Assembly (NCBI GenBank): GCA_009903905.1
Contig: WYEI01000279.1
Span: forward strand, 1-7,985
Source of the DNA: Pyrobaculum sp.
Lineage (GTDB): Archaea > Thermoproteota > Thermoprotei > Thermoproteales > Thermoproteaceae
Length of the DNA: 7,985 bases
Direction of reading: 5' to 3'
Shown here in pieces: positions 1-6,327 of this stretch (within the stretch, counting starts at the first letter, position 1; each line of letters begins with the position of its first letter). Below the pieces are notes generated by a model that saw only the letters and a program-made list of their open reading frames with translations, was not told the DNA's origin and ran no database searches. Both the position numbers and the translations under genes were made by a program.

Positions 1-1846
1 AAGGCGGCGTGCCGTCCCCCCACCACGACCCGTAATCGAGCCAAATCCTCACATCCCACGTCCGCGTGGTGGTGGGTATCTGTCCGGTGTAGTTCCTCCT
101 CTCCTCAGGCACCCAAGGCCGCGCGTAGATCGTAGCGTTGTATCGATACTGGCCGGAGCCCTGCCTCTTAGCCACGTCGGCCTTCTGCCAGACGTCTCTT
201 GACGATGAGCACCACTGTACACACGTGTCGTTGACGTATTCACAACACCACTCGCACGTCTCCACCCAGCGGTGAAGGCTGATAGACCTGCTGAACACAG
301 GCTGGGAGGCGTTCTGCACGGCGAAGCTAAACTCCGAACGGACCTCACGAGTAACCGGGCTGATGACCCACTTCTCACCCGTCCACAGGGAGAAGTTGTA
401 AATGCCCCTCCTAACCGTGGTGTCCAACACGGCGCACGCCGTCTTGTTGCCCAAGGCGTTGAAACACGTCTCGTTGTCCGGCCCAGCCAGCCAGCCCCAC
501 ACCCCGTTGTGAGCATACGTGACGCCTTTATCCACAACCCCGTGTCTATCCCTCGCCGTGTAGTTTACCGCCACCGTCAAAAACCGCCAGTGCTGGGGGA
601 CGTCTACACGGAGGTGGTAGCTTCTGTAGCCGAGCCACTGGTGGAATTGACAGATGGCTTTCGACAAGTTAGCTGCCCGCTCCTTAAGCCTCTGCGCCTG
701 GTCGGGGGGCATCAAGTAGTCTATAAACTCTCTGAAGTCGCCGTAAGATATGCACCCGCCCTCTTGGGGCGCCGGCGCCGGGAAGTCCAGCCAAGTGTTT
801 ATGGCGACGGCGGAGAGCCACGTCTTGTTGCCGTAGGCTATGGGCGTTACAGAACTAACCGTAGCCGCCACCCAGTCGGTGCCGTTGAAGGCCGCCTTTT
901 CAAACACTTTGTATTTTGCGGCTAGCTCCAGGGCGGTGGCCGCCGCATTCTCCACGTGGGTGGAGTTCAGCGGCACGTCGGTGAGGTTCAACACCTCCCG
1001 CATCTTCTCCCCCAGCTTCGTGGCGTTAGGCTTCACGAAGGTGTTGTTGTACCCACCGAGAAAGAGGGTGTGGGGATCGCCTTCAACAACCACCAAAGGC
1101 ACCGGGGCTATGCCTGTGGCGTTTGTCGCCGTGGCGTTTAGCCACTTCGCCGTCTCCAGGCCCCACACGGCGAATTCCTTCCCCAGCGGCGCCAGGTAGT
1201 AGCCGATATACGACGGCACTATCATAATCAACGCGTAAAACAGCAAAGCGCCCCCCAACGCCCTGGTGGGGCCGAAGATGACGGCCAACAACGAAAGAGC
1301 CAGAAGCGGCACGGCCATCTTTACTGCTAACTCGGCCATGAACTCCAGGAAGTGGAAAACCATGACGAAGGCGGTGGCGGCGTTGTACGTCGTCAGCGAG
1401 ATCTGCAGAACCGGATCCCCCACCTTGGAGACGTAGAGTGCGAACTTGGATAGCTGCACGAGGGTGCCTCCCGGCACCAGCGACTCGATTATGTTAACCA
1501 CAGTCTCCGCAGACGCCACCGCAAAGAGGGCTGTGTAAGACGCTTGCTGGACCGTTAGGAGGGTCTCGAAGGTTTCGTGGATAGCTTTGTAGTTCCTCTC
1601 AAGCGCCTCCTGCAGTGAGCCGGCGGGGTAGAAGTATGGGAAGAACTCCCCCTGCCTCACCTCGAAGAGAGGCGGGAGTGGGGACCCCTTGGGGGTGAAG
1701 AAAGCTATGGTGTACATGACCACCGCCGGCACTAGAAACAACGCAAAGGCGCCTATAATCGCTGGGTAGATCCACTTGGGGTCTCCTCTTATCAACATCA
1801 CAGAGGCGGCGAGGACTATCAAGATGACTAGACCTACGTCTAGCAT
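1..1846 (-). CDS. Large membrane-anchored glycoprotein (partial, N-terminal 615 residues)
   Basis: An ATG at 1846 opens a frame that stays open to the left edge: 615 residues, C-terminus missing. Residues 3-20, 28-51, 156-190 (one or two spans) and 196-220 are membrane helices; 95-125 may be amphipathic. From residue 237 on the character changes. There are 17 N-x-S/T sequons between 237 and 585 and none before, and nine cysteines (365, 399, 461, 471, 531, 534, 535, 542, 546) and none before. The rest is Trp/Tyr-rich and beta-like. This pattern indicates a membrane base with a large outer, N-glycosylated, disulfide-bonded domain; disulfides are common in Pyrobaculum proteins. The gene follows a polytopic protein and a pilin-like gene, coupled by TGAGATG. 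It may be a surface part of the same machine (pilus base, VirB6-like with an ectodomain, or mating-pair recognition). No family was recognised. Confidence 0.85.
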   Translation of the reverse strand, partial: MLDVGLVILIVLAASVMLIRGDPKWIYPAIIGAFALFLVPAVVMYTIAFFTPKGSPLPPLFEVRQGEFFPYFYPAGSLQEALERNYKAIHETFETLLTVQQASYTALFAVASAETVVNIIESLVPGGTLVQLSKFALYVSKVGDPVLQISLTTYNAATAFVMVFHFLEFMAELAVKMAVPLLALSLLAVIFGPTRALGGALLFYALIMIVPSYIGYYLAPLGKEFAVWGLETAKWLNATATNATGIAPVPLVVVEGDPHTLFLGGYNNTFVKPNATKLGEKMREVLNLTDVPLNSTHVENAAATALELAAKYKVFEKAAFNGTDWVAATVSSVTPIAYGNKTWLSAVAINTWLDFPAPAPQEGGCISYGDFREFIDYLMPPDQAQRLKERAANLSKAICQFHQWLGYRSYHLRVDVPQHWRFLTVAVNYTARDRHGVVDKGVTYAHNGVWGWLAGPDNETCFNALGNKTACAVLDTTVRRGIYNFSLWTGEKWVISPVTREVRSEFSFAVQNASQPVFSRSISLHRWVETCEWCCEYVNDTCVQWCSSSRDVWQKADVAKRQGSGQYRYNATIYARPWVPEERRNYTGQIPTTTRTWDVRIWLDYGSWWGDGTPP

Positions 1847-1847
1847 C

Positions 1848-2693
1848 TCACTCCAGCGAGAGGGATGCCCCTGCGTGGTCGAAGAGGCGGCTGGCGGCGT
1901 AGGTCACCACGCCCAGCGTCAGCCCTATTAGGCCGAGCAGAACCATGGCTTGTATCAGCGGCACAGCGCCGAAGGGCGTGGCTGTTAGTGGGGTGAGGAG
2001 TATGATGGGGTTTACGGCGGATCTCAGCACGTCCGCCCCGGCCGCCAAGACGATGGGCGCCACCACCGACAGCGCCAAAAGCCAGGCGCCCAGGTTCCGG
2101 GTGCGCTCATACGTCACGAGAACCGCTCCAATGGACAGGAATGCGGGCCAGCCGTATGCCATGGCCGCGGCCACTGCATACACCGCGGCCGATATGAAGA
2201 TGGTGGTGGCTGCCGTCACGATGTACGCCAGCCCGTTCATGATGGCCATAGATATGGGGCTGGTCCACGGCAGTATGCCTGTGCCGACGACTGAAGCCAT
2301 GTAGCCTGCCAATATTTCCCACGCCGCCCCCACGTAGCTTTGATACGTCGACGCCGCTATGCTAAGCGCTGTCTGGACGTTGCTTGCGAAGTCCTGCCAG
2401 CTCTTAGTCTGGTTAAGCACTTGGATGGCTGAGTTGTCTGGGAGCCTCACCCCCGCCACAGACAGGTAGGTGTTCAACCCCCACAGCGACAAGTTCACCA
2501 AGATCAGCGCCACTCCGAAAAGCACACCAGAGAGGATTACGTGTTCAAACCCCTCCATGGCCCGCTCTTTCTGCGACCGGCCGCCAATAAACCAGTGCCC
2601 CGCGTAGTATAGGGCCTGGGCGGTGAGGACGGCTAAGCCGGAAAGAAAAAGGGGGTCGAGGGAGAGGTCGGAAAAAAAGTTGGGTTGGGCCAT
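1848..2693 (-). CDS. Polytopic membrane protein, VirB6/CedA/TedA-like candidate
   Basis: This 281-residue protein has about six or seven membrane helices, near residues 14-33, 51-75, 122-142, 148-180 (perhaps two), 183-196, 201-222 and 246-268. A polar loop with Trp and Gln (about 80-120) lies between the second and third. There is no signal peptide and no transporter motif. Size and helix count fit VirB6-like channel proteins of type IV secretion and the archaeal DNA-import proteins CedA and TedA, but the assignment rests on the neighbouring pilin-like gene, not on a motif. The gene begins 11 nt after the pilin stop (TAA followed at once by TAG), lacks a ribosome site and a promoter, and ends one base before the next ATG (TGAGATG). 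It is therefore the middle cistron of a three-gene operon. A generic membrane permease remains possible. Confidence 0.65.
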   Translation of the reverse strand: MAQPNFFSDLSLDPLFLSGLAVLTAQALYYAGHWFIGGRSQKERAMEGFEHVILSGVLFGVALILVNLSLWGLNTYLSVAGVRLPDNSAIQVLNQTKSWQDFASNVQTALSIAASTYQSYVGAAWEILAGYMASVVGTGILPWTSPISMAIMNGLAYIVTAATTIFISAAVYAVAAAMAYGWPAFLSIGAVLVTYERTRNLGAWLLALSVVAPIVLAAGADVLRSAVNPIILLTPLTATPFGAVPLIQAMVLLGLIGLTLGVVTYAASRLFDHAGASLSLE

Positions 2694-2704
2694 AAGCTTG
2701 GCTA

Positions 2705-3271
2705 TTATCCTCCTGGCGATGCCCCGGCCGCTGTACCGAATATTGCCTTGTACAAGTCTACGAGAGGCTTAGACACGATCTTCACGAATAAATCCCAAGC
2801 GGTGGTGGTGCTGAATTGCCCAGTGATTATTGACGTAGCGGCCATGACGCCGTAGAATATGGCAAACAACACGGCGAGCCCTATCGCTATGTCCTTCATA
2901 CGCTCCACCGCATCCCACATGGCCCCCAGCCTCTGGAAGCGCGTGGGGGCAATATATGAGACAGCTATGTGGAATATGGCTATCCCCACGGCGGCCCAAA
3001 ACATCGCTCCGAACAGAGTCACCACAAGCCCTACCCCGCCTACAGACCAGCCTGTAATCTCGCCAACTACCTTCGTCGCGTTGCCAGCAGTGGGTGTGTT
3101 GGTGGCGGCGGTGTTAGTATTCGTCGTAGTCTGAGCATGCACAAACGCCGCCAGCACCACAAACAGCAGAAGCGCCGCCGCCACCGCCTTCTTAGCCTTC
3201 ACCGCCTTGGCCTTCTCCTTGCCCTCTTCAGCTCCCTTCTTCTTCACCTGTGGTTTAGTTGTGGGGGGCAT
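2705..3271 (-). CDS. Pilin-like protein, VirB2/CedA1/TedC type
   Basis: The 188-residue precursor has a lysine-rich leader (residues 1-28), a hydrophobic stretch (29-44) and a signal-peptidase-I type site V44-H45-A46/Q47, giving a mature chain of 142 residues. The mature N-terminus is a Thr/Asn-rich tract (47-66) with an N-A-T sequon at N64. Then come two hydrophobic helices (about 78-108 and 127-151) joined by a charged loop (PTRFQRLGAMWDAVERMKD), and a C-terminal amphipathic helix ending ASPGG. A long leader, AxA-like cleavage before Q, and two helices joined by a basic loop are the hallmarks of conjugative VirB2/TrbC pilins and of archaeal CedA1/TedC DNA-exchange pili, in which the loop lines the lumen. 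The gene is first in an operon with two larger membrane proteins. The subunit role is inferred from architecture. Alternative: a small secretion-system membrane component. Confidence 0.7.
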   Translation of the reverse strand: MPPTTKPQVKKKGAEEGKEKAKAVKAKKAVAAALLLFVVLAAFVHAQTTTNTNTAATNTPTAGNATKVVGEITGWSVGGVGLVVTLFGAMFWAAVGIAIFHIAVSYIAPTRFQRLGAMWDAVERMKDIAIGLAVLFAIFYGVMAATSIITGQFSTTTAWDLFVKIVSKPLVDLYKAIFGTAAGASPGG

Positions 3272-3290
3272 GAGACGCCGTGTTTCCGGC

Positions 3291-3300
3291 CGGATAAACC
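3291..3300 (-). promoter_or_regulatory. TATA-like promoter element of the pilin operon
   Basis: The minus strand reads GGTTTATCCG, ending 20 nt before the ATG at 3271 and centred 25 bp from it. Core, flank and spacing are identical to the element before the RadA paralogue. No ribosome site precedes the ATG, so the first gene is probably leaderless and abundant, as a pilin gene needs. Confidence 0.62.
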
Positions 3301-3397
3301 TTAACTCCGCTGAACCCGACCCCCGCCTAGTCCTACCCCTGCCGCGGTTTTTGGGTGCTGAAGGCGCCGCCTGTGCAGGCCTCCGGCGGCCTCGAAG

Positions 3398-4177
3398 CTA
3401 CTTCAGAAGCTCCAAGACGTCGCGTCTGGTGAGGTATCCGTAGGTCTCCTCCTCCACTGCGTCGGCTAGGTCGTTAACCAAATCTCTGTGGGGCAGTATC
3501 TTCTCCAGTAGGTGCCGGTTTTCTCTTAGAAACTCGGCGAGGTCTTTTCTAACCCAGCGGGGGTCCACCTCGTAGAGTCCCTCCCTCTCCATGCGTAGCC
3601 TGTACTTCTCGCGCCACGCCGCCACCTCCCTCCTCAACCCACGTCTCAACGCCACAAACGCCTCCTCAGCCTCCCTACGCGAGACTTCGGCTTCACGGCG
3701 GGTTTCCGCGGAGGCCTTCAGCAAGTCGGCCACGGCGGCGTATATGCCGTTGACGAGAGCCCTAAGCGCCTCCAGCACGTGCATAGCGCCCGCCGCCACC
3801 ACGCGGCTGATGACTCCAGTTACGTCAGTCTTCTCAATGAGGCGCGGCTTGTGTCTAGTGGAGGGGCCCTTCACGTAGATGTAGAAAGATGTACCATACT
3901 GGAGGATCCAGTAGGTGTGGCCGTCTTTCCTCCAAGTCAAAGAGGGAGTCTGTGCCGCCTGCGCTGGTTTCTGGCTCTCGACGGCTTGTTTTACGGTCTC
4001 CAGCTCCGCCTTGATCCTCTGCACCGCCTCGGCGCCTGCCTTTGCCAACATTTCCTTGATTTCGGCTATCGGCCGGCGGCCGAGGTACTTCGTTCTCGAC
4101 CCTTCCCTCCGGTAGAGCATCAGCCCGGAGGGAGACAGCAGAACCCAGTACCTAACGCCGCCAACCACGAGATACAC
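3398..4177 (-). CDS. Duplicated-domain coiled-coil protein (259 aa)
   Basis: I know of no family for this protein, but its build is clear. Two related units lie at about residues 5-56 and 84-138. Each has a YW(V/I)L strand (10-13 and 89-92), a second strand with aromatic residues (LY 21-22; YIYV 99-102), a basic link, and a helix carrying AGA (47-49 and 129-131). A charged, probably coiled-coil region covers about 153-200, and a helical C-terminal segment 206-259. There is no signal peptide or membrane span, so it is cytoplasmic or peripheral. The start is taken as GTG at 4177 because a TATA box sits at leaderless distance and no ribosome site is present. It precedes the pilin-like gene by a 126-bp gap with its own promoter. 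A scaffold or adaptor role is only a guess. Confidence 0.8.
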   Translation of the reverse strand: MYLVVGGVRYWVLLSPSGLMLYRREGSRTKYLGRRPIAEIKEMLAKAGAEAVQRIKAELETVKQAVESQKPAQAAQTPSLTWRKDGHTYWILQYGTSFYIYVKGPSTRHKPRLIEKTDVTGVISRVVAAGAMHVLEALRALVNGIYAAVADLLKASAETRREAEVSRREAEEAFVALRRGLRREVAAWREKYRLRMEREGLYEVDPRWVRKDLAEFLRENRHLLEKILPHRDLVNDLADAVEEETYGYLTRRDVLELLK

Positions 4178-4196
4178 GTCTATAGATGTGAGGTGA

Positions 4197-4205
4197 GTAT
4201 TTAAC
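4197..4205 (-). promoter_or_regulatory. TATA box of the 259-residue gene
   Basis: The minus strand reads GTTAAATAC, centred about 24-25 bp before the GTG at 4177. The distance fits a leaderless transcript that begins at the GTG and supports that unusual start codon. Confidence 0.6.
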
Positions 4206-4220
4206 AGTTACCTGTCTCCG

Positions 4221-4356
4221 CAGTTTAAAACGACATGGCCACACGTCGTTTCGCCTTCTGCAGTTTAAGAGGGGAGGCTTCATAAAGACTCAGTTTAAAA
4301 CGGCGGTTAAAACGGCTGAGGCGGCTGAAGCGTGTTTAAAATACGTGGTTTAAGAC
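4221..4356. repeat. Cluster of six GTT(T)AA(A/G) elements
   Basis: On the plus strand, related elements begin at 4223 (GTTTAAAACG), 4263 (GTTTAAGAGG), 4293 (GTTTAAAACGG), 4306 (GTTAAAACGG), 4334 (GTTTAAAATACG) and 4348 (GTTTAAGACAG). Three are preceded by CA. Spacing is irregular: 40, 30, 13, 28 and 14 bp. They resemble TTTTAAA-type TATA boxes when read on the minus strand, so they may be alternative promoters, protein-binding sites, or decayed repeats. The irregular spacing and short unit exclude a CRISPR array. Confidence 0.6.
4228..4251. other. 7-bp inverted repeat (possible hairpin or operator)
   Basis: AAACGAC at 4228-4234 pairs perfectly with GTCGTTT at 4245-4251 across a 10-nt loop. 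It lies between the repeat cluster and the promoter of the 259-residue gene. It could be a dimeric regulator site or an RNA hairpin; a stem this short in a hyperthermophile would be weak without protein. Confidence 0.4.
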
Positions 4357-4421
4357 AGCGGAAGAAGACCAGGTGTGGTTGACAGGCGCGGAGAGGTGGA
4401 AGGGGGAAAAGGGCGTGGTTT

Positions 4422-4982
4422 TTACTTGAGTTTTTCGAATTTCTCTACGAGGTCGTATAAGGTGGCGCGCTCCCGCCTCGGCCTTGGCTTCCTCCAGCGT
4501 TTGTACCTCCGCTTGCGGTACTTAGTCGGGGTGCTTAGATACTTCTGAACCTCCTCCCGGAACTTCCTCTCCTCCTCCTCCCTGTCGAAACAAACCACGT
4601 CAAACGCCTTGCTGTACAGCCGCGCCAAACCCCGCGGCTTCTTGACCCTACAGTCGTATTTACTGCTTCCCTGCATCCACTCCTTCCACTCCTTGTAAAA
4701 AACCCGGCTACTGGGGCGCATAGCTACGTCGTAGACCCTAAGGCGGTATGTCAAGTGAAGCTCCTCCGAGAAAAGCCAACGCACTCTAGTCACAGACTTG
4801 GCCACCATAAGGAGGGGCATCTCCATCAACAAGACATCGATAGAGCGTATCCAGAACCCTACACCCCCTGAGCCAGGCGGGTCGGCCCCCGCAATCATGG
4901 GATACAGCTCCCTCCTCAGCTTAATCACCACAGCCGCCAGCGCCAAGTTAGTTATGGTTTGTACGAGGAGGAGCTCAATCAT
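4422..4982 (-). CDS. Membrane-anchored protein with strongly basic tail (186 aa)
   Basis: The 186-residue product has an N-terminal membrane helix (about 3-21) followed by KLRR, which predicts a cytoplasmic body. A second, weaker hydrophobic segment (about 48-62) may be amphipathic. The C-terminal part has an acidic helix (residues 134-149) and then a dense lysine/arginine tract (154-172) before a final short helix. The tract could bind nucleic acid or acidic lipid. Its architecture echoes the 106-residue neighbour: short outer end, one anchor, charged inner tail. The start codon follows the neighbour's stop by one base and has no ribosome site of its own, indicating translational coupling. 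No family was recognised. Downstream on the same strand a pyrimidine-rich stretch (CCCTTTTCCCCCTT, about 4400-4413) may help end transcription. Confidence 0.78.
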   Translation of the reverse strand: MIELLLVQTITNLALAAVVIKLRRELYPMIAGADPPGSGGVGFWIRSIDVLLMEMPLLMVAKSVTRVRWLFSEELHLTYRLRVYDVAMRPSSRVFYKEWKEWMQGSSKYDCRVKKPRGLARLYSKAFDVVCFDREEEERKFREEVQKYLSTPTKYRKRRYKRWRKPRPRRERATLYDLVEKFEKLK

Positions 4983-4983
4983 C

Positions 4984-5304
4984 TCACTGAAGCTTCTCCG
5001 CCATCTGCCTAACTATCCCCTCCCACACCTCCTTAGCGTCGAGGGGCTTCTTGTAGACCCTGGTGATGGAGATCTCCCTATACCCCTCCTCCTTCTTCTC
5101 AGAAGTCTTCACTATGACGTTCTCCGCCAGAGGCTTCTCGTTGTTTAGAAACTTCCTACTGACTTCATCAAAGTCGAAGTTATCCAGCGCAAAAACCACC
5201 TTCCGCAGAGTCTGCCAAATGGGGATGAGGAGGCGGAGCAACCATATGGTCACCGCCAGGTTAGCCAAGGCGATGGCTATGACCACCACCTGGTACAACT
5301 CCAT
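4984..5304 (-). CDS. Small single-span membrane protein (106 aa)
   Basis: The protein starts MELYQ, has one strong membrane helix at about residues 4-30, and then a charged tail (31-106) with basic residues right after the helix (R33, K35). By the positive-inside rule the tail is in the cytoplasm and the short N-terminus outside. The tail mixes acidic and basic stretches (residues 41-51, 67-76) and ends in an amphipathic helix. I do not recognise a family. It is first in a two-gene unit with its own TATA box, and its TGA is separated by one base from the ATG of the next gene (TGAGATG), so the two products are probably made in similar amounts and may form a complex. Small bitopic proteins accompany the archaeal Ced DNA importer (CedA1 and CedA2), but similarity to these cannot be claimed from the sequence. 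Confidence 0.78.
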   Translation of the reverse strand: MELYQVVVIAIALANLAVTIWLLRLLIPIWQTLRKVVFALDNFDFDEVSRKFLNNEKPLAENVIVKTSEKKEEGYREISITRVYKKPLDAKEVWEGIVRQMAEKLQ

Positions 5305-5323
5305 GTTTGCGACCCTTCAGAAG

Positions 5324-5332
5324 CTTATAAGA
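5324..5332 (-). promoter_or_regulatory. TATA box for the two-gene membrane operon
   Basis: The 66-bp gap after the RadA paralogue holds CTTATAAG on the minus strand, centred about 24 bp before the ATG at 5304. No ribosome site is close to that ATG, so the transcript is probably leaderless. This is the best TATA match in the window and marks a new transcription unit. Confidence 0.7.
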
Positions 5333-5370
5333 ATAACGCTTCGTTGAAACTACAGTGTTGTCCGAAACTG

Positions 5371-6324
5371 TCAGTAAAGCCCGTCTTCTTTGATTTCGTA
5401 ATGTATCTCCACGTCTGGCGACATTCCTGGAACGTCCATAGGCCACATGTAGCCCTCCAACTTTGACTTATTGGGTCTAGACATCATAAACAAGGCATTG
5501 ACCCCATGTAGCAGGATGTTCCCACCAGCCGGCTTCTTGATCTTAGCCGCAAACACCTCAGGTATGTCAATAACCTGGTCTGTGAGTATGGCCGCGGTGC
5601 CGTACACCCTGGCCATACGGCGCAAGATGTCCAGCAAATACGCCAGAAACTGCTGACGCGGCGCCAGCATGCCTCTGCCGCGGAACTGCGCCCTAAGTGC
5701 ATGCGACACGAAGGAGTCTATGACCACGAGGTCAACCGGCTGTTTAAAGAGAGACAGAAGGATCTCCTTGACGTCCAACACGTCGGTGGCTTGTGTGATG
5801 GTTAGCCTATCCACCAACGCGTTTAGGTCTGTGCCAAACCTCTTGGCAATATGCTCAAACATTTTGGCGTTCAGCGCCCCTTCGGTCTCTATATAGACCA
5901 CGCGCCAATTTTCCACAGCCGCCTTAACCGACACTTGTATGGCGAACATAGACTTCCCCGCGCCGAATTCGCCGGCGAAGCCGTAGAGCAGCCCCCTCCT
6001 AAGCCCGCCCCAAGGCACCTTCTCGTCGAATTCGGTTACGCCTGTCTTCAAGACAGGTAGAGACTGTTGAATCTTAAACATCTCCGATATTGGCATGGGC
6101 CTAGGCGCAACACCCGCCAGCCGCCTAATCTCCGCCAACGCCGTCTCCGCCTTCTCCAGCTCGTCCTCCCTGCCCAAGAGCTGGGCCAACTCAACAACGT
6201 TCATGGCCGCCAACGCCTTGACGCCGTATTCACTACACAGCTTAACCACCTCCTCCTTCCACGGCCCGCCATAGCGCCGGCATTCATCAGGCGCCTCCGC
6301 AACCTCGGAGCTCTTCTTAGGCAT
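5371..6324 (-). CDS. RadA/Rad51-family recombinase paralogue
   Basis: This 317-residue RecA-fold ATPase is laid out like archaeal RadA. A degenerate helix-hairpin-helix domain covers about residues 25-71 and the ATPase core 85-317. Walker A is GEFGAGKS (118-125). The ETEG motif holds the likely catalytic glutamate (E148). Walker B is VDLVVID (197-203), followed by the FVSHALRAQFRGRG and LAPRQQ segments matching the RadA core. LTDQV (248-252) leads into the L2 region. DVP (297-299) matches the RadA ATP-cap. Differences from canonical RadA are a changed Walker A (RadA usually has GSGKT), a shorter core, no clear FxxA polymerisation motif in the linker (SEMFKIQ instead), and a divergent C-terminus. 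It therefore looks like a paralogue that helps or regulates RadA filaments rather than the main recombinase. It has its own TATA-like element and starts three bases after the preceding stop. Confidence 0.93.
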   Translation of the reverse strand: MPKKSSEVAEAPDECRRYGGPWKEEVVKLCSEYGVKALAAMNVVELAQLLGREDELEKAETALAEIRRLAGVAPRPMPISEMFKIQQSLPVLKTGVTEFDEKVPWGGLRRGLLYGFAGEFGAGKSMFAIQVSVKAAVENWRVVYIETEGALNAKMFEHIAKRFGTDLNALVDRLTITQATDVLDVKEILLSLFKQPVDLVVIDSFVSHALRAQFRGRGMLAPRQQFLAYLLDILRRMARVYGTAAILTDQVIDIPEVFAAKIKKPAGGNILLHGVNALFMMSRPNKSKLEGYMWPMDVPGMSPDVEIHYEIKEDGLY

Positions 6325-6327
6325 GTC

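Larger units (their letters stand above)
4206..4421. other. Non-coding gap with AT-core repeats
   Basis: This is the largest gap without a gene in the window, 244 bp in all from 4178. No convincing reading frame, tRNA or C/D-box guide RNA was seen. It holds a cluster of short GTTTAA(A/G) elements in GC-rich surroundings, a 7-bp inverted repeat, and the upstream promoter region of the 259-residue gene. Beyond these I see nothing that explains its size, which is large for this gene-dense locus. Confidence 0.6.

Noticed and set aside
272..925. Long plus-strand reading frame of 217 codons
   Set aside because: It lies opposite the large minus-strand membrane glycoprotein, whose frame is open through the region with coherent sequons, cysteines and helices. 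The plus-strand product is basic and low in hydrophobic order, as expected of antisense to a GC-rich gene.
3366..3390. GCCGCC/GGCGGC inverted repeat as a terminator after the 259-residue gene
   Set aside because: The loop is 13 nt, and no T-rich tract follows on the minus strand (the sequence there becomes CCCAAAAACC). Such repeats are common by chance at this GC content.
4221..4356. CRISPR array or iteron origin from the GTTTAA repeats
   Set aside because: Units are only about 7-10 bp and spacing varies from 13 to 40 bp, so this is not CRISPR. No replication initiator gene is nearby, so an origin is unsupported.
5371..6324. The RadA-like gene as the canonical recombinase or as a KaiC/DnaB-type helicase
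   Set aside because: It matches the RadA layout (HhH domain, SHxxRAxFxGRG, LAxRQQ) better than KaiC or DnaB, yet its linker and Walker A depart from canonical RadA, so a paralogue call fits best.
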